Part shown: positions 44,000-52,980 of the stretch, one piece after another
How positions within the stretch are numbered: position 1 is the first letter of the stretch
How the letters are laid out: each line of letters opens with the position of its first letter
Assembly (NCBI RefSeq): GCF_001905505.1
Contig: NZ_LIPG01000007.1
Coordinates: forward strand, 372,001 to 436,000
Source of the DNA: Streptomyces sp. CB02058
Lineage (GTDB): Bacteria > Actinomycetota > Actinomycetes > Streptomycetales > Streptomycetaceae
Direction: 5' to 3'
Length of the DNA stretch: 64,000 bases
Notes under the pieces: model-generated
Told to the model about the DNA's origin: nothing
The model's database searches: none
The model's input: only the letters and a program-made list of their open reading frames with translations
Made by a program: the position numbers and the translations under genes

Positions 44000-45442
44000 T
44001 CAGACGGTGATGGTCTTGTACTCGATGTACTGCGAGAGGCCGGCAGCCCCGTACTCGCGACCGATGCCGCTGGCCTTGAACCCACCGAACGGACCGTCGA
44101 AGCCGACGGAGGCGCCGTTGACGGTCACGGTCCCGGTGCGGATCCGGCGCGCCACGGCCAGGGCGTGGGCCTCGTCGGAGGACCACACGCCGCCGGAGAG
44201 GCCGTACTCGGAGTCGTTGGCGATGCGTACGGCGTCGTCCTCGTCGTCGTACGCGATGACGACCAGGACGGGGCCGAAGATCTCCTCCTGCGCGATCCGC
44301 ATCGAATTGTCGACGTCGGCGAACACGGTCGGGGTGACGTAGTTGCCCGCTTCCAGGCCCTCGGGGACCTGTGGGCCTCCGGTCACCAGGCGGGCCCCTT
44401 CCTCGATGCCCAGCGCGATGTAGTCGCGCACCCGCTGCTGCTGGTCCCGGCGGATCATCGGGCCGATGAAGGTGTCCGGCTCCTCGGGGTCACCCACCTT
44501 CAGGGACTCCACGAGCTCCTTCAGTGCGCCCACGATCTCGTCATGACGCGAGCGCGGGACGAGGATGCGGGTCTGGGCGATGCAGGACTCGCCGTTGTTG
44601 AGCAGCGAGCTGAACTTCAGCCCTTGAACCGCCTCGGCCACATCGGCGTCCGGAAGGACGAGCGCCGCCGACTTGCCGCCCAGCTCCAGGCTGACCCGCT
44701 TCAGCTGTTCACCCGCGATCGAGGCGATCCGGCGTCCCGCCCGCGTCGATCCGGTGAACGCGATCTTGTCGACTCCCGGGTGCGACACCAGGTATTCACT
44801 GGTCTCCCGGTCCGCCGGCAGAACGCTGATCACGCCCTCCGGCAGACCCGCCCGCTCCAGCAGTTCGGCCAGCAGCCCCATGCTCAGCGAGTTCTCCGGC
44901 GAGACCTTCAGCACCACGGAGTTTCCCGCCAGCAGGGCCGGGATGATCTTCGCCGTCGCCGATGAGAACGGTGAGTTCCAGGGAATCACCGCGGCCACCA
45001 CGCCCACCGCCTCCCGGCGCACCACGCTGCGCACCGGCGAAGCCGGGTCGGAGGGCTCCACGGTCTCCTCCCACCCGAACTCCTCCGCCGCCTTCAGGTA
45101 CGCGTTCGCCTGCCGCGTGAGGCCGGGCTGGCCGGCCAGCGTGAACCACTTCGCGGATCCGTTCTCCGCCGAGATCAGCGCGGCGATCCGCTCCGCGCCC
45201 GCTTCGCGCAGGGCGTTGAACTCACGCAGTACGGCGATCCGTTCAGCAGGCGCCGTCCCTTGCCACACCCCTGCGTCGAATGCCGCGCGCGCCGCTGCCA
45301 CCGCCCGGTCCACATCGGCGGGCAGGGCCTGCGCCGCGCGGCCGATGACGGTCCCGTCGTGCGGGGAGCGGATCTCCAGCAGCTCTCCGTCGCTCGGGTC
45401 CGTCCAGGAACCGGCAATGAAGAGCCGGTCGTAGGTGATCAT
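44000..45442 (-). CDS. NAD(P)-dependent aldehyde dehydrogenase
   Basis: A 480-residue ALDH-superfamily enzyme. Catalytic residues are visible: Glu in LELGGKSAALV and the nucleophilic Cys in NNGESCIAQTR; the cofactor region PWNSPFSSATAKIIPALLAG is intact, with Glu in EEIFGPVL. ATG was set at MITYDRLFI, behind GGCGGGAGCGA; an upstream ATG adds 13 residues. It oxidises an aldehyde to a carboxylate; the substrate is unknown. Confidence 0.92.
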   Translation of the reverse strand: MITYDRLFIAGSWTDPSDGELLEIRSPHDGTVIGRAAQALPADVDRAVAAARAAFDAGVWQGTAPAERIAVLREFNALREAGAERIAALISAENGSAKWFTLAGQPGLTRQANAYLKAAEEFGWEETVEPSDPASPVRSVVRREAVGVVAAVIPWNSPFSSATAKIIPALLAGNSVVLKVSPENSLSMGLLAELLERAGLPEGVISVLPADRETSEYLVSHPGVDKIAFTGSTRAGRRIASIAGEQLKRVSLELGGKSAALVLPDADVAEAVQGLKFSSLLNNGESCIAQTRILVPRSRHDEIVGALKELVESLKVGDPEEPDTFIGPMIRRDQQQRVRDYIALGIEEGARLVTGGPQVPEGLEAGNYVTPTVFADVDNSMRIAQEEIFGPVLVVIAYDDEDDAVRIANDSEYGLSGGVWSSDEAHALAVARRIRTGTVTVNGASVGFDGPFGGFKASGIGREYGAAGLSQYIEYKTITV

Positions 45443-45661
45443 TCGCTCCCGCCTCCAAGGCATCGTTAAGTGTCCCATCAATGTAGCACTTCGCTAAGTT
45501 GGTGCCACACTCTCGCGCTGCGCGGAGTGCTGAGCGCGGCGTACACGACCTGTTCGTGCACTTCGGCCGGACCCCGTGACACTCGACGGTCGCGGGGTGT
45601 ACGCGCGCTCCGCGCCGGACATGACCGCGTGGAACATGCCGTGGCGACCGATGAGCACTGG

Positions 45662-46414
45662 TCAGCGAGTGACCGAGCCCGGACCGACCGGATCCTCCGT
45701 CATGGGCATGCACTCGGAGAGCAGGTCGACGACGTCCTGCCAGGCTCGTTGTGCGTGCCGTGGGTGGTAGCCGACGCCTGGGACCACGGGGTGGTCGACC
45801 GGCGGGTGGTGGAAGGCGTGCAGGGCGCCGCCGTAGACCGCGAGGCGCCAGTCGACGCCCGCGGCCTGCATCTCGGCGGTGAACGCGTCCCGTTGTGCGG
45901 GCGACATGATCGGGTCCTCCGACCCGACACCGGCCCACACCGGGCAGCGGATACGCGCCGCCTCGCCGGGGCGGCCCGTGGTCAGCGCGTTGACCGTCCC
46001 GATCGCGCGCAGGTCGACGCCGTCGCGCCCGAGTTCCAGCCCGACGGCGCCCCCGGTGCCGTAGCCGACGGCGGCGATCCGGTCGGGATCGGTCCGCGGT
46101 TCGGCACGCAGCACGTCGAGTGCCGCGTGGCCGATGCCCCGCATCCGGTCGGGGTCGGCGAGGAGCGGCAGGCAACGGGCCAGCATCTCCTCGGGGTCAC
46201 CCAGATAGCGCCCGCCGTGGAGGTCGAAGGCCAGCACCACGTATCCCAGCTCGGCGAGAGCTTCGGCCCGGCGGCGCTCGACGTCGCTGAGCCCCGTGCC
46301 CTCGGGCCCGAGCAGCACCGCGGGCCGGCGGTCCACACCGGCCGGGAGTGCGAGGTGCCCGATCATCGTCAGGCCGTCGGCCGGGTACTCGACCGTGCGC
46401 GTTGTCGTCGTCAT
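45662..46414 (-). CDS. Dienelactone-hydrolase-like protein lacking the nucleophile
   Basis: A 250-residue alpha/beta-hydrolase of the dienelactone hydrolase family (PAVLLGPEGTGLSDVERRRA; GYVVLAFDLHGGRYLGDPEE). The Asp of GSEDPIMSPAQRDAF and His of HAFHHP are in place. The elbow reads GYGTGG where the family has GYCxGG, so the nucleophilic Cys is Gly. Unless a neighbouring residue substitutes, hydrolase activity is lost. The rest is well conserved, which suggests a binding role or a changed reaction rather than decay. A TetR gene lies just upstream on the same strand. Confidence 0.82.
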   Translation of the reverse strand: MTTTTRTVEYPADGLTMIGHLALPAGVDRRPAVLLGPEGTGLSDVERRRAEALAELGYVVLAFDLHGGRYLGDPEEMLARCLPLLADPDRMRGIGHAALDVLRAEPRTDPDRIAAVGYGTGGAVGLELGRDGVDLRAIGTVNALTTGRPGEAARIRCPVWAGVGSEDPIMSPAQRDAFTAEMQAAGVDWRLAVYGGALHAFHHPPVDHPVVPGVGYHPRHAQRAWQDVVDLLSECMPMTEDPVGPGSVTR

Positions 46415-46532
46415 GAACGGGACGTTAGTGATCGCCGAGCCCGTTCGGGCCGAAGTTAACTGCGGGCAGAACAGCGCGGGGTGCCCCTCCGACGCAGATC
46501 CCGGCCCCCAGGGCGGGTGGATCCGCCGTACG

Positions 46533-47075
46533 TCAGGTCCTTCCCAGCCCCCGCAACAGCGTGTCGACGACGAGGTCGGCCGCCCGGGCGGCCGACAGGT
46601 CCGGCAACTGACGCGACGCCAGATGCATGAGCTGGGGCAGCAGAGCGCCGGCCCACCCCGCCGGTGCGTCGGGGCGGAGCAGGCCCTCGTCGGTGGCGCG
46701 TCGGAGGAAGGCGTCGACTTCGCGGATCGAAGCGTCCCTCCGGGCGCGGATCTCGTCGTCGGCGAGCATGCGGGCCAGGTCCACGGGCCAGGTCCGGTTC
46801 ACGCCGATGATGTTCTCGACGTACCGGTGCAGTGCCACGGCTACCGGGGCCTCACGCAGTCGCGCGTCCTCGATGGCCCGCTCGATGGCCTCCAGCCGGG
46901 CGGCGTAGACGGCCGCGAGGAGGTCCTCACGGGAGGCGAACCGACGGTAGACCGTGCGCCGGTCCACCCCGGCCTCGGCGGCGATGCTCGCGATGCTGGC
47001 GCCCGGATCGGCGGCCAGCATGCGCGCCCCGGTCGTCAGGACCGCTTCCACGTTGCGTACGGCGTCGGCTCTCAC
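46533..47075 (-). CDS. TetR-family transcriptional regulator
   Basis: A 180-residue regulator with helix-turn-helix ASIASIAAEAGVDRRTVYRR then FASREDLLAAVY, and a helical ligand domain. It is transcribed in the same direction as the dienelactone-hydrolase-like gene, 118 bases upstream of it, and may regulate it. The ligand is unknown. Confidence 0.9.
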   Translation of the reverse strand: MRADAVRNVEAVLTTGARMLAADPGASIASIAAEAGVDRRTVYRRFASREDLLAAVYAARLEAIERAIEDARLREAPVAVALHRYVENIIGVNRTWPVDLARMLADDEIRARRDASIREVDAFLRRATDEGLLRPDAPAGWAGALLPQLMHLASRQLPDLSAARAADLVVDTLLRGLGRT

Positions 47076-47200
47076 GCCCGGAGTTTACCGTCGCCGGAGG
47101 ACCCTGCGACCGGATCTGCCTCACCAGGGGCGAGCATCACGCCCTGGACGCCACATCCAGGTGGCGGACGGCCGAGCCGCCGACGTCATCCCGGCACCGG

Positions 47201-47240
47201 GCGGCCCGCGCCCACACGTCGCCCCGTGGGCGCGGGCCGC
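47201..47240. terminator. 15-bp perfect hairpin after the small secreted protein
   Basis: GCGGCCCGCGCCCAC and GTGGGCGCGGGCCGC pair perfectly across a 10-nt loop, 26 bases beyond the stop of the leftward secreted-protein gene. Confidence 0.7.
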
Positions 47241-47265
47241 TTTGACGCCTCGCCGCCCGGTCTCG

Positions 47266-47787
47266 CTACCAGCCGGCCTTCACCCCGGTGTAGGCGGTAC
47301 GGCAGTCGGCGTTCGTGGCCTCCGCAGCCAGCTTCTCCATGGAGTTCCTCCAGACCTTCTTGGCCAGCTTCTCCAGCTCCCTCGTCGCGGCGGGCACGTT
47401 CGGGGCGTACTTCTTGATCGTGGCCATGGAGGACTTGGCGAACTTGTTGCACGCGGGCCCGGTCGCGCTCCGGTAGCGGGTGTCCAGGTCCGTCGCGACC
47501 GCCTGGCCGTTCCGGGTCGCCCAGGTGTTCCAGGCCGCGCACGCCGTCTCGGTGAGGACCGCCTGGTCGGCCTCGCTCAGCCCCAGGACCTCGGCCAGCA
47601 TCGTGTTCTGGACCTTGTCGGGGACCGTGAAGTCGACCACGGGGAACTTGTCGAGGGTCTCGAGCAGCGCCTCCTGACAGGCCGGGGGCAGCGGGGCGGC
47701 CTGTGCGGGAGAGGGGACGGCCAGGGCGGAGGCAGACAGGAGGGCGACGGTGAGAACGCTGCGCCGGACGGTACGCGAAAGGGTCAT
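47266..47787 (-). CDS. Small secreted protein of unknown function
   Basis: A 173-residue protein with a clear Sec signal peptide (MTLSRTVRRSVLTVALLSAS, cleavage after AQA). The mature part is helical and charged (ELEKLAKKVWRNSMEKLAAE) with several cysteines that could form disulfides. ATG follows AAGGAGC. The gene is just downstream of the ABC-2 exporter genes on the same strand (71 bases), but there is no clear functional tie. Family not recognised. Confidence 0.8.
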   Translation of the reverse strand: MTLSRTVRRSVLTVALLSASALAVPSPAQAAPLPPACQEALLETLDKFPVVDFTVPDKVQNTMLAEVLGLSEADQAVLTETACAAWNTWATRNGQAVATDLDTRYRSATGPACNKFAKSSMATIKKYAPNVPAATRELEKLAKKVWRNSMEKLAAEATNADCRTAYTGVKAGW

Positions 47788-47858
47788 GAGGGTGGTGCTC
47801 CTTGCACGAGGAACGTGTCGGTCCGGGCACCGCGTCAGCACCCGCGGCTACAGAACGA

Positions 47859-48719
47859 TCAACGGCTTCCCTTGGTCACGGCCCTTGCGGGCAGGGCCGC
47901 TTGGGCGCTCTCGGCCGCGGCGGGGCCGGCAGGAGCCGGGACTCGGCGCTTCCGTTCCCGTGGCAGCGCGTCGCGGGTGCGACGGCGGAAGACCAGGAAT
48001 CCGGCGGACGCGGCGCCGGTGAGCCAGAGGACCTGGATCGCGAGGCCCTCGCGCACCGAGGCGTCGGAGAAGGCCGCGGACATGCTCGCCTGCACGGCTC
48101 CGTACGTCGGCAGGAAGTGCACGACGGCGCTGTCCGATCCGGAGCTGGAGAGGGGGTTCTGCAGGGCGACGTCGAGGATGCTGATCATCAGGATGGCGAA
48201 CATGCCCTCCACCTCACGACGGAGCACCGATCCGAGGACCACGCCGAACGCGCCGTAGGTGAGGGCGGCGCAGAACAGCGCGGTGGCGAGCATGAAGGGC
48301 TGCCGGGGGGCCCACGCGAAACCGGCGGCGGCCGTCGCGTACACGGCGACGGCGGCGCAGACCAACGTGAGCGCGGAGAGCTTGGCGAGGACGAGGTGAT
48401 ACCGCGGGTATCCCGCCATGGCCAGGCGGCGGTCGAACGCCCCGCCCGTGAAGGTTGCGGCGAACATCATGAACCCCGCGATCAGGGTGACCGCGTTGAG
48501 CGCACCGGTGATCTGGGTGAGGTGGTTCCCCGGAGGGGACAGGATCTCCCCCGTGGCCCGCAGCCGGAACGGCGCGCGTTCGTCGGGGATGGTCACATAG
48601 GCGAGCCCGATCCACACGGGGATGTACACGACCACCAGCAGCATCGCGAAGCGGTTGCGGGCATGCCCGATCAGCGCGTACCGGGACGCCGTGGTGAAGA
48701 GGGACCAGTGCCGCCTCAT
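47859..48719 (-). CDS. ABC-2-type transporter permease
   Basis: A 286-residue membrane protein with about six hydrophobic segments (AMLLVVVYIPVWIGLAYVTI; ITGALNAVTLIAGFMMFAA; MLATALFCAALTYGAFGVV). Its ATG overlaps the ATPase stop (ATGA), so the pair forms one exporter. The C-terminus is basic. The export substrate is unknown; relatives move antibiotics, lipids or peptides. Confidence 0.85.
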   Translation of the reverse strand: MRRHWSLFTTASRYALIGHARNRFAMLLVVVYIPVWIGLAYVTIPDERAPFRLRATGEILSPPGNHLTQITGALNAVTLIAGFMMFAATFTGGAFDRRLAMAGYPRYHLVLAKLSALTLVCAAVAVYATAAAGFAWAPRQPFMLATALFCAALTYGAFGVVLGSVLRREVEGMFAILMISILDVALQNPLSSSGSDSAVVHFLPTYGAVQASMSAAFSDASVREGLAIQVLWLTGAASAGFLVFRRRTRDALPRERKRRVPAPAGPAAAESAQAALPARAVTKGSR

Positions 48720-49330
48720 GCCGTCGCCCCCGCACGCCGTTCCTGAAGGGTGAGGCGCCCGCCGTCCAGCCGCCACAGCACGTCCAGCCGGTCGATGTCG
48801 TACGCGAGATGCGAGACGACGAGCACCGAGCGTCCGGCGTCGCGCAGACTCGTCGCCAGCTCCCAGAAACGGAGATACGTCTCCCAGTCGAACCCTTGGT
48901 AGGGCTCGTCCAGCAGCAGCACGTCCGGATCGTGCATGAGCGCCAGGGTCAGGTTCAGCTTCTGCCGTGAGCCCCCGCTGAGCTGGCCGGCGCGCCGGTC
49001 GAGGTACTCGGTGAAGGCCAGGGTCTCCATCACTTCTTCGGCCCGTCGCAGGTCCGGGAGCCCGAACGCGCTCCGGAAGAAGTCGAGATGCTGGCGGACG
49101 GTGAAGGAATCGTCCAGGACCACGGACTGCGGGCAGTAGCCGAACCTGCCGGCGTGGTGCACCGTTCCCCGGTCCGGTCTGAGTTCACCGGCGAGGGCCT
49201 TCAGCAGAGTCGTCTTGCCGGCGCCGTTCTCGCCGACGATCCCGGCGAGGGTGCCGGGGCGCAACCGGAGGTCGACGCCCCGGAGAACGGCGTGCTGCCG
49301 GTAGGAGTGGTGCACATCTCTGACGTCCAT
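48716..49330 (-). CDS. ABC transporter ATP-binding protein
   Basis: A 204-residue single nucleotide-binding domain with all motifs: Walker A GENGAGKTT, Q-loop YCPQS, signature LSGGSRQKLNL, Walker B VLLLDEP and H-loop VVSH. It energises the overlapping ABC-2 permease. Confidence 0.93.
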   Translation of the reverse strand: MDVRDVHHSYRQHAVLRGVDLRLRPGTLAGIVGENGAGKTTLLKALAGELRPDRGTVHHAGRFGYCPQSVVLDDSFTVRQHLDFFRSAFGLPDLRRAEEVMETLAFTEYLDRRAGQLSGGSRQKLNLTLALMHDPDVLLLDEPYQGFDWETYLRFWELATSLRDAGRSVLVVSHLAYDIDRLDVLWRLDGGRLTLQERRAGATA

Positions 49331-49615
49331 CGCGCTGCTCCGTCGTGCCAGGTCTTGCCGATGGCCGCGGAACCGCTCCGCGTCCTCCGGTCGGCGTCTT
49401 CCAGTCGGCGGGTTCGCCCGGCCTGCCGCTCGGCGGCTCGGCCGGTCCGCACAGGGTCAACGAGCGGGCCACGCAGGGGAAACGGCGACTCCGGACGGGC
49501 AGGCGCCGAGCACGCGGCACGCTCCTGACGCTGCCCGGCGGGGGGGCCGGCCTGCTGCGGCGGCCGGCGCTGCCCGGTCGTCGCCGTCACAGGGCCCGCC
49601 GAGCCGGGCACGAGC

Positions 49616-50965
49616 TCAGGCGGGCGCCGAGCTCTCCTCCAGTTCCCCCACGGCCTGCTCCCAGAGCTCCGGCAGCAGTTCCCCCGACGGAAGCGCGCGG
49701 TCGGCGACGAAGGACACCTCGGCCCAGTCGCCGAAGAACGACAGCCCCACCCCGAAGAGGTGCCCGGGTACGAGCAGGGGCAGCAGGGCGGTGCCCGTCA
49801 CCTGCGTCTCCCCCAGGCTCCCCTTGTCGGCGAGCGGCATGGAGGTGGCCATGACGTTGGTGACGCGCGGGGAGAGCATCCTTCGCATGTACCAGTCGGT
49901 GGGGCGTCCCGGCATGAAGCGGACCAGGTCCTGAATGGCCTGCCGCCACGCCTCGCCGCGCAGCTTCCGGGTCGCCTTCATGACCTCGTCCAGTCGCCGC
50001 AGGGACGCCGCGCCGTCCTGGGACCCGTCCGGGCGCCGCGAGGCGATCCGCACGGGCAGCTCCAGCGGCAGGGCGAAGCATCGGTTCCCCCAGGTCTGGT
50101 CCTCGTCGGTACGGCGCGCGTCGACGGGCAGCACGGCGGTCACCCGTGGGAGCGGTACGCCGGAGCGGTCCGACCAGACCGACAACGCCCCCGCGAGCGC
50201 GGCGAGATGTACGTCGTGGGCCGAGCCGCCGCGCGGCGCACCGATCCGGCGGAGGGTGTCCACCGCTACGCGCCCCCGCCAGAGCCGTTGCTCCCCCGAG
50301 GGGACGAACGCGGCGCCGGGACGGTACCGGCGGAACGCCAGCGATCCGGCGACGAATCTCGTGGCCAGCCCGACGGCCGCGCCCACGCGCCGCGGCACCC
50401 CGGGCCCATGACCCCCGCCCGGCACCGGGCGGGCCGAGGGCTCGCCCCCGCCCAGCATCGTGCGGAAGGTCATGGCGGCGGCAGAACCGTCCTGGCAGGC
50501 GTGACGGAAGCGGTAGCACACGGCGTACGCGTCGGGTGCGTGGCCGTGAACCAGCCAGACACCCCAGAACGCGCCAAGCGCGAACGGGGCGTTGAGCGCG
50601 GTGTGCAGGGCGGCGTCCCACCCGTCGGGGCCGTCGGCGACCACCTCGTGCACATGCCGGTCCACGGCGAAGTCCGCGTCCGGCTGCCACCGGAGCCGCC
50701 GTCCGCCCTCGACCCGGCTGGTGAGCAGGGGCAGTTCGCCCAGCCGGAAGCCCACGTACGCGCGGAGGTCCGCCAGGGCCGGGGCCGGACCGCTGAGGTA
50801 CGCGACGCCGCCGGCGTCCCAACGGACGTCGGGCCGACGGCGTTCCAGGTTGAGGAAGGCGCGGTCGACGGAGTGGGTCGGGTGGCGGGGAGAGGGAACG
50901 GACCGACCGGGCCGGACGGACGTGTCCGACGGAAGGGACGGGGCGGACTGATCGGATACGGGCAT
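49616..50965 (-). CDS. WS/DGAT-like acyltransferase
   Basis: A 449-residue protein of the wax ester synthase/diacylglycerol acyltransferase superfamily. The active-site segment reads FRHACQDGS, keeping the catalytic H-x-x-x-D-G but with Arg for the first His of HHxxxDG. Other family segments are WGNRCFALPLELPV and the C-terminal FGVGLSFFGDWAEVSFVAD. ATG follows CAGGAG. It is divergent from the thioester reductase of the PUFA-like cluster, and an acyltransferase that esterifies the released chain fits that context. This is inferred from position and family. Confidence 0.82.
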   Translation of the reverse strand: MPVSDQSAPSLPSDTSVRPGRSVPSPRHPTHSVDRAFLNLERRRPDVRWDAGGVAYLSGPAPALADLRAYVGFRLGELPLLTSRVEGGRRLRWQPDADFAVDRHVHEVVADGPDGWDAALHTALNAPFALGAFWGVWLVHGHAPDAYAVCYRFRHACQDGSAAAMTFRTMLGGGEPSARPVPGGGHGPGVPRRVGAAVGLATRFVAGSLAFRRYRPGAAFVPSGEQRLWRGRVAVDTLRRIGAPRGGSAHDVHLAALAGALSVWSDRSGVPLPRVTAVLPVDARRTDEDQTWGNRCFALPLELPVRIASRRPDGSQDGAASLRRLDEVMKATRKLRGEAWRQAIQDLVRFMPGRPTDWYMRRMLSPRVTNVMATSMPLADKGSLGETQVTGTALLPLLVPGHLFGVGLSFFGDWAEVSFVADRALPSGELLPELWEQAVGELEESSAPA

Positions 50966-51804
50966 GGGGCAGGGCTCCTGATTCGTGCCAACAGCGAGCG
51001 GGCCGACGGGAAGAGGGACGGGCGGATCGACGGACGAGGCCGTGCCCGGCCGTGCTCGACGCCGTCGAGGACGGATCGCTGCCGGAGCCACCGGCAGGCC
51101 GAGCACCGCACCGGACGGCCCGGCCGCCCCCGTCCGGCCGTCCAGGATGACCACCGGCCACGGCGGAGCTGTCCGGCACCGGAAGGCCGCTCCCGTCCCC
51201 CGGTGGCCCCGTTGCCACCCGTCGCGGTCGACCGCCGTACGCGCCGGCGGGCTCACGGGCGTCCCGTACGCCGTGCGGTGACTGGCGTGCCGCCGCCCGC
51301 TGCCCGCCGCCGAGCGCGCCGGCGCGCTCGGCGGGGCGGTCCCTGAACGCCGTCCGCAAGATCCCTCGAAGGAGGGACGGGGCTCCGCGCGCCTCCGCTC
51401 CGCCGCGTCACCCCCGTGCGCCCGGCTCCCCGGTGCGCGGCGGGAATCCTCCCGTTCCCGCAGGTCGGCACCGCCACGGCCCGCCGTACTTCGTTCGGGT
51501 GAGCGGATCGAATCGGAGGTCCCGCCCTGCTCACGGTCTGACATCGTGTGCCGTGCGCCGGAGATCACCGGGCCCTGGAGGGTCCGAGAAGCCCTCGGCG
51601 AAGCTGGGGGCGTCGGGGGGCCGACGGGCACGCGTCGCATCGGCACAGCCGGGCGGGTCGAGCCGCCCGCACCACGACCGCCGGGGGGTGACACTCCGCG
51701 CCGTGGGACGGCCGGCGGCGCCCCGTGCCGCGGCTCCCGGTGGCCGCGGCACGACGTCCCTCCGCACCCGGTCGCGGATCCATCCCTTTCGAAGCCTTGG
51801 AGTC
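50966..51804. other. 839-bp divergent control region of the lipid cluster
   Basis: Very GC-rich. Long overlapping frames exist on both strands but none shows a domain, ribosome site or sensible composition. It must hold the promoters for the acyltransferase and the reductase-PKS operon. Confidence 0.45.
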
Positions 51805-52947
51805 ATGGTCGTGCATGTCGCCCTCACCGGCGCCACCGGATTTCTCGGACTGCGCCTGTTGCGTCGCCTGCTCGACACGAACCGGTCGCTCACCGTCCTG
51901 GCCCACGCTGGGTCGGGAGACGCTCTGCGCCGCATCATCCGGTTCTTCGAACTGACAGGTGCCACGGAGGCGTTCGTCGCCGCGCTCCCCGGCCGTCTGC
52001 GGGTGGTGGAGACCGACCTCGCACAGCCCCGGCTGGGACTGCCCGCGCGGGCGTTCCGGGAGCTCGCCGACGGCCTCGGCACGATCTGGCACAGTGCGGG
52101 CAGCATCAACCTGGAGGGGGACCTCCCCGAGCTGCGCCGGACCAATGTCGAAGGGACCCGGCACCTGCTGGAGCTGGCCGGAGCCGGCCGCGGCCGGCCC
52201 GTGCTGCACCATGTGAGCACCGCCTTCGTGGCCGGAGCACGGCGCGAAGGAGTAGCGTACGAGGACGAGCTGGACGATGCCTCGGGTTTCGAGAACGCCT
52301 ACGAACGCTCCAAGTACGAGGCGGAGCTGCTCGTCCACGCGTGGTCCAGGGAGCACGGCCGCCCGGCCCTGGTCATGCGGCCGAGCATCCTGGTCTCCGA
52401 CCTGCCGCCGCACCCCGAACTGCCCGCGCATCCGCTGCTGGTCGTCGAGCGGATCCTGCGTGACGCGCGAGGTGCCGCGGGCCTCCGGGACCCCGACCGG
52501 CCCCGCGTCCGCATGGTGGGGCATCCGCACGGCCACCTGAACCTGTTGCAGGTGGACCACGCGGCCGAGGTCATGGTGCGGCTGGCCGGCCGAAGGCCCT
52601 CGGGCGGGGTCGACACGTACCACGTCGTCCATGACCGCGACGTGCCCGTGCCCACCGTCGTGACCTTGCTCGAACAGCTCGGCCCGCTCTCGGTCGAACT
52701 GGTCCCCGTCAAGCCGGAGGCCCCGTCGGCGCTGGAGGCGCTGCTGGACTTCTATCCGGGCATGACGGCCTACCTCGCCCACCGGCGGCGCTTCGACGAC
52801 ACCCGGGTCAGGTCACTGCTGGGGCCCTCGGGCGCGTCCGCCCCCGTGGGCCTCGACTACCTCTGGTCCGGTCTGGCCCCGCCCGGCCGGACACGCACCG
52901 GCTCGCCCGACGCGCACGCCGCCCTCTCGTCCTCCCGTCACGCCTGA
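51805..52947 (+). CDS. Thioester-reductase-like SDR (HglA/male-sterility type)
   Basis: A 380-residue extended SDR. The Rossmann start is VALTGATGFLGLRLLRRLLD, the catalytic pair is in NAYERSKYEAE (Tyr, Lys) and the Ser is in HHVSTAFVAG. These features match terminal thioester reductases that release a carrier-bound acyl chain as aldehyde or alcohol, as HglA does in heterocyst glycolipid synthesis. It is first in the operon with pfaD and the two synthases; pfaD begins 33 bases later. Confidence 0.87.
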   Translation: MVVHVALTGATGFLGLRLLRRLLDTNRSLTVLAHAGSGDALRRIIRFFELTGATEAFVAALPGRLRVVETDLAQPRLGLPARAFRELADGLGTIWHSAGSINLEGDLPELRRTNVEGTRHLLELAGAGRGRPVLHHVSTAFVAGARREGVAYEDELDDASGFENAYERSKYEAELLVHAWSREHGRPALVMRPSILVSDLPPHPELPAHPLLVVERILRDARGAAGLRDPDRPRVRMVGHPHGHLNLLQVDHAAEVMVRLAGRRPSGGVDTYHVVHDRDVPVPTVVTLLEQLGPLSVELVPVKPEAPSALEALLDFYPGMTAYLAHRRRFDDTRVRSLLGPSGASAPVGLDYLWSGLAPPGRTRTGSPDAHAALSSSRHA

Positions 52948-52980
52948 CCAGCAGACGTCCTCTCCCGTTGGAGCCTCTCC

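Noticed and set aside
45468..45491. AAGTG ... CACTT inverted repeat upstream of the aldehyde dehydrogenase
   Set aside because: Five-base arms with a 14-base gap are too weak to call an operator without more evidence.
50966..51694. N-terminal extension of the WS/DGAT-like frame and opposing long frames
   Set aside because: Composition is Arg/Gly/Pro-rich without family similarity. The ATG at 50965 with its ribosome site is the better start.
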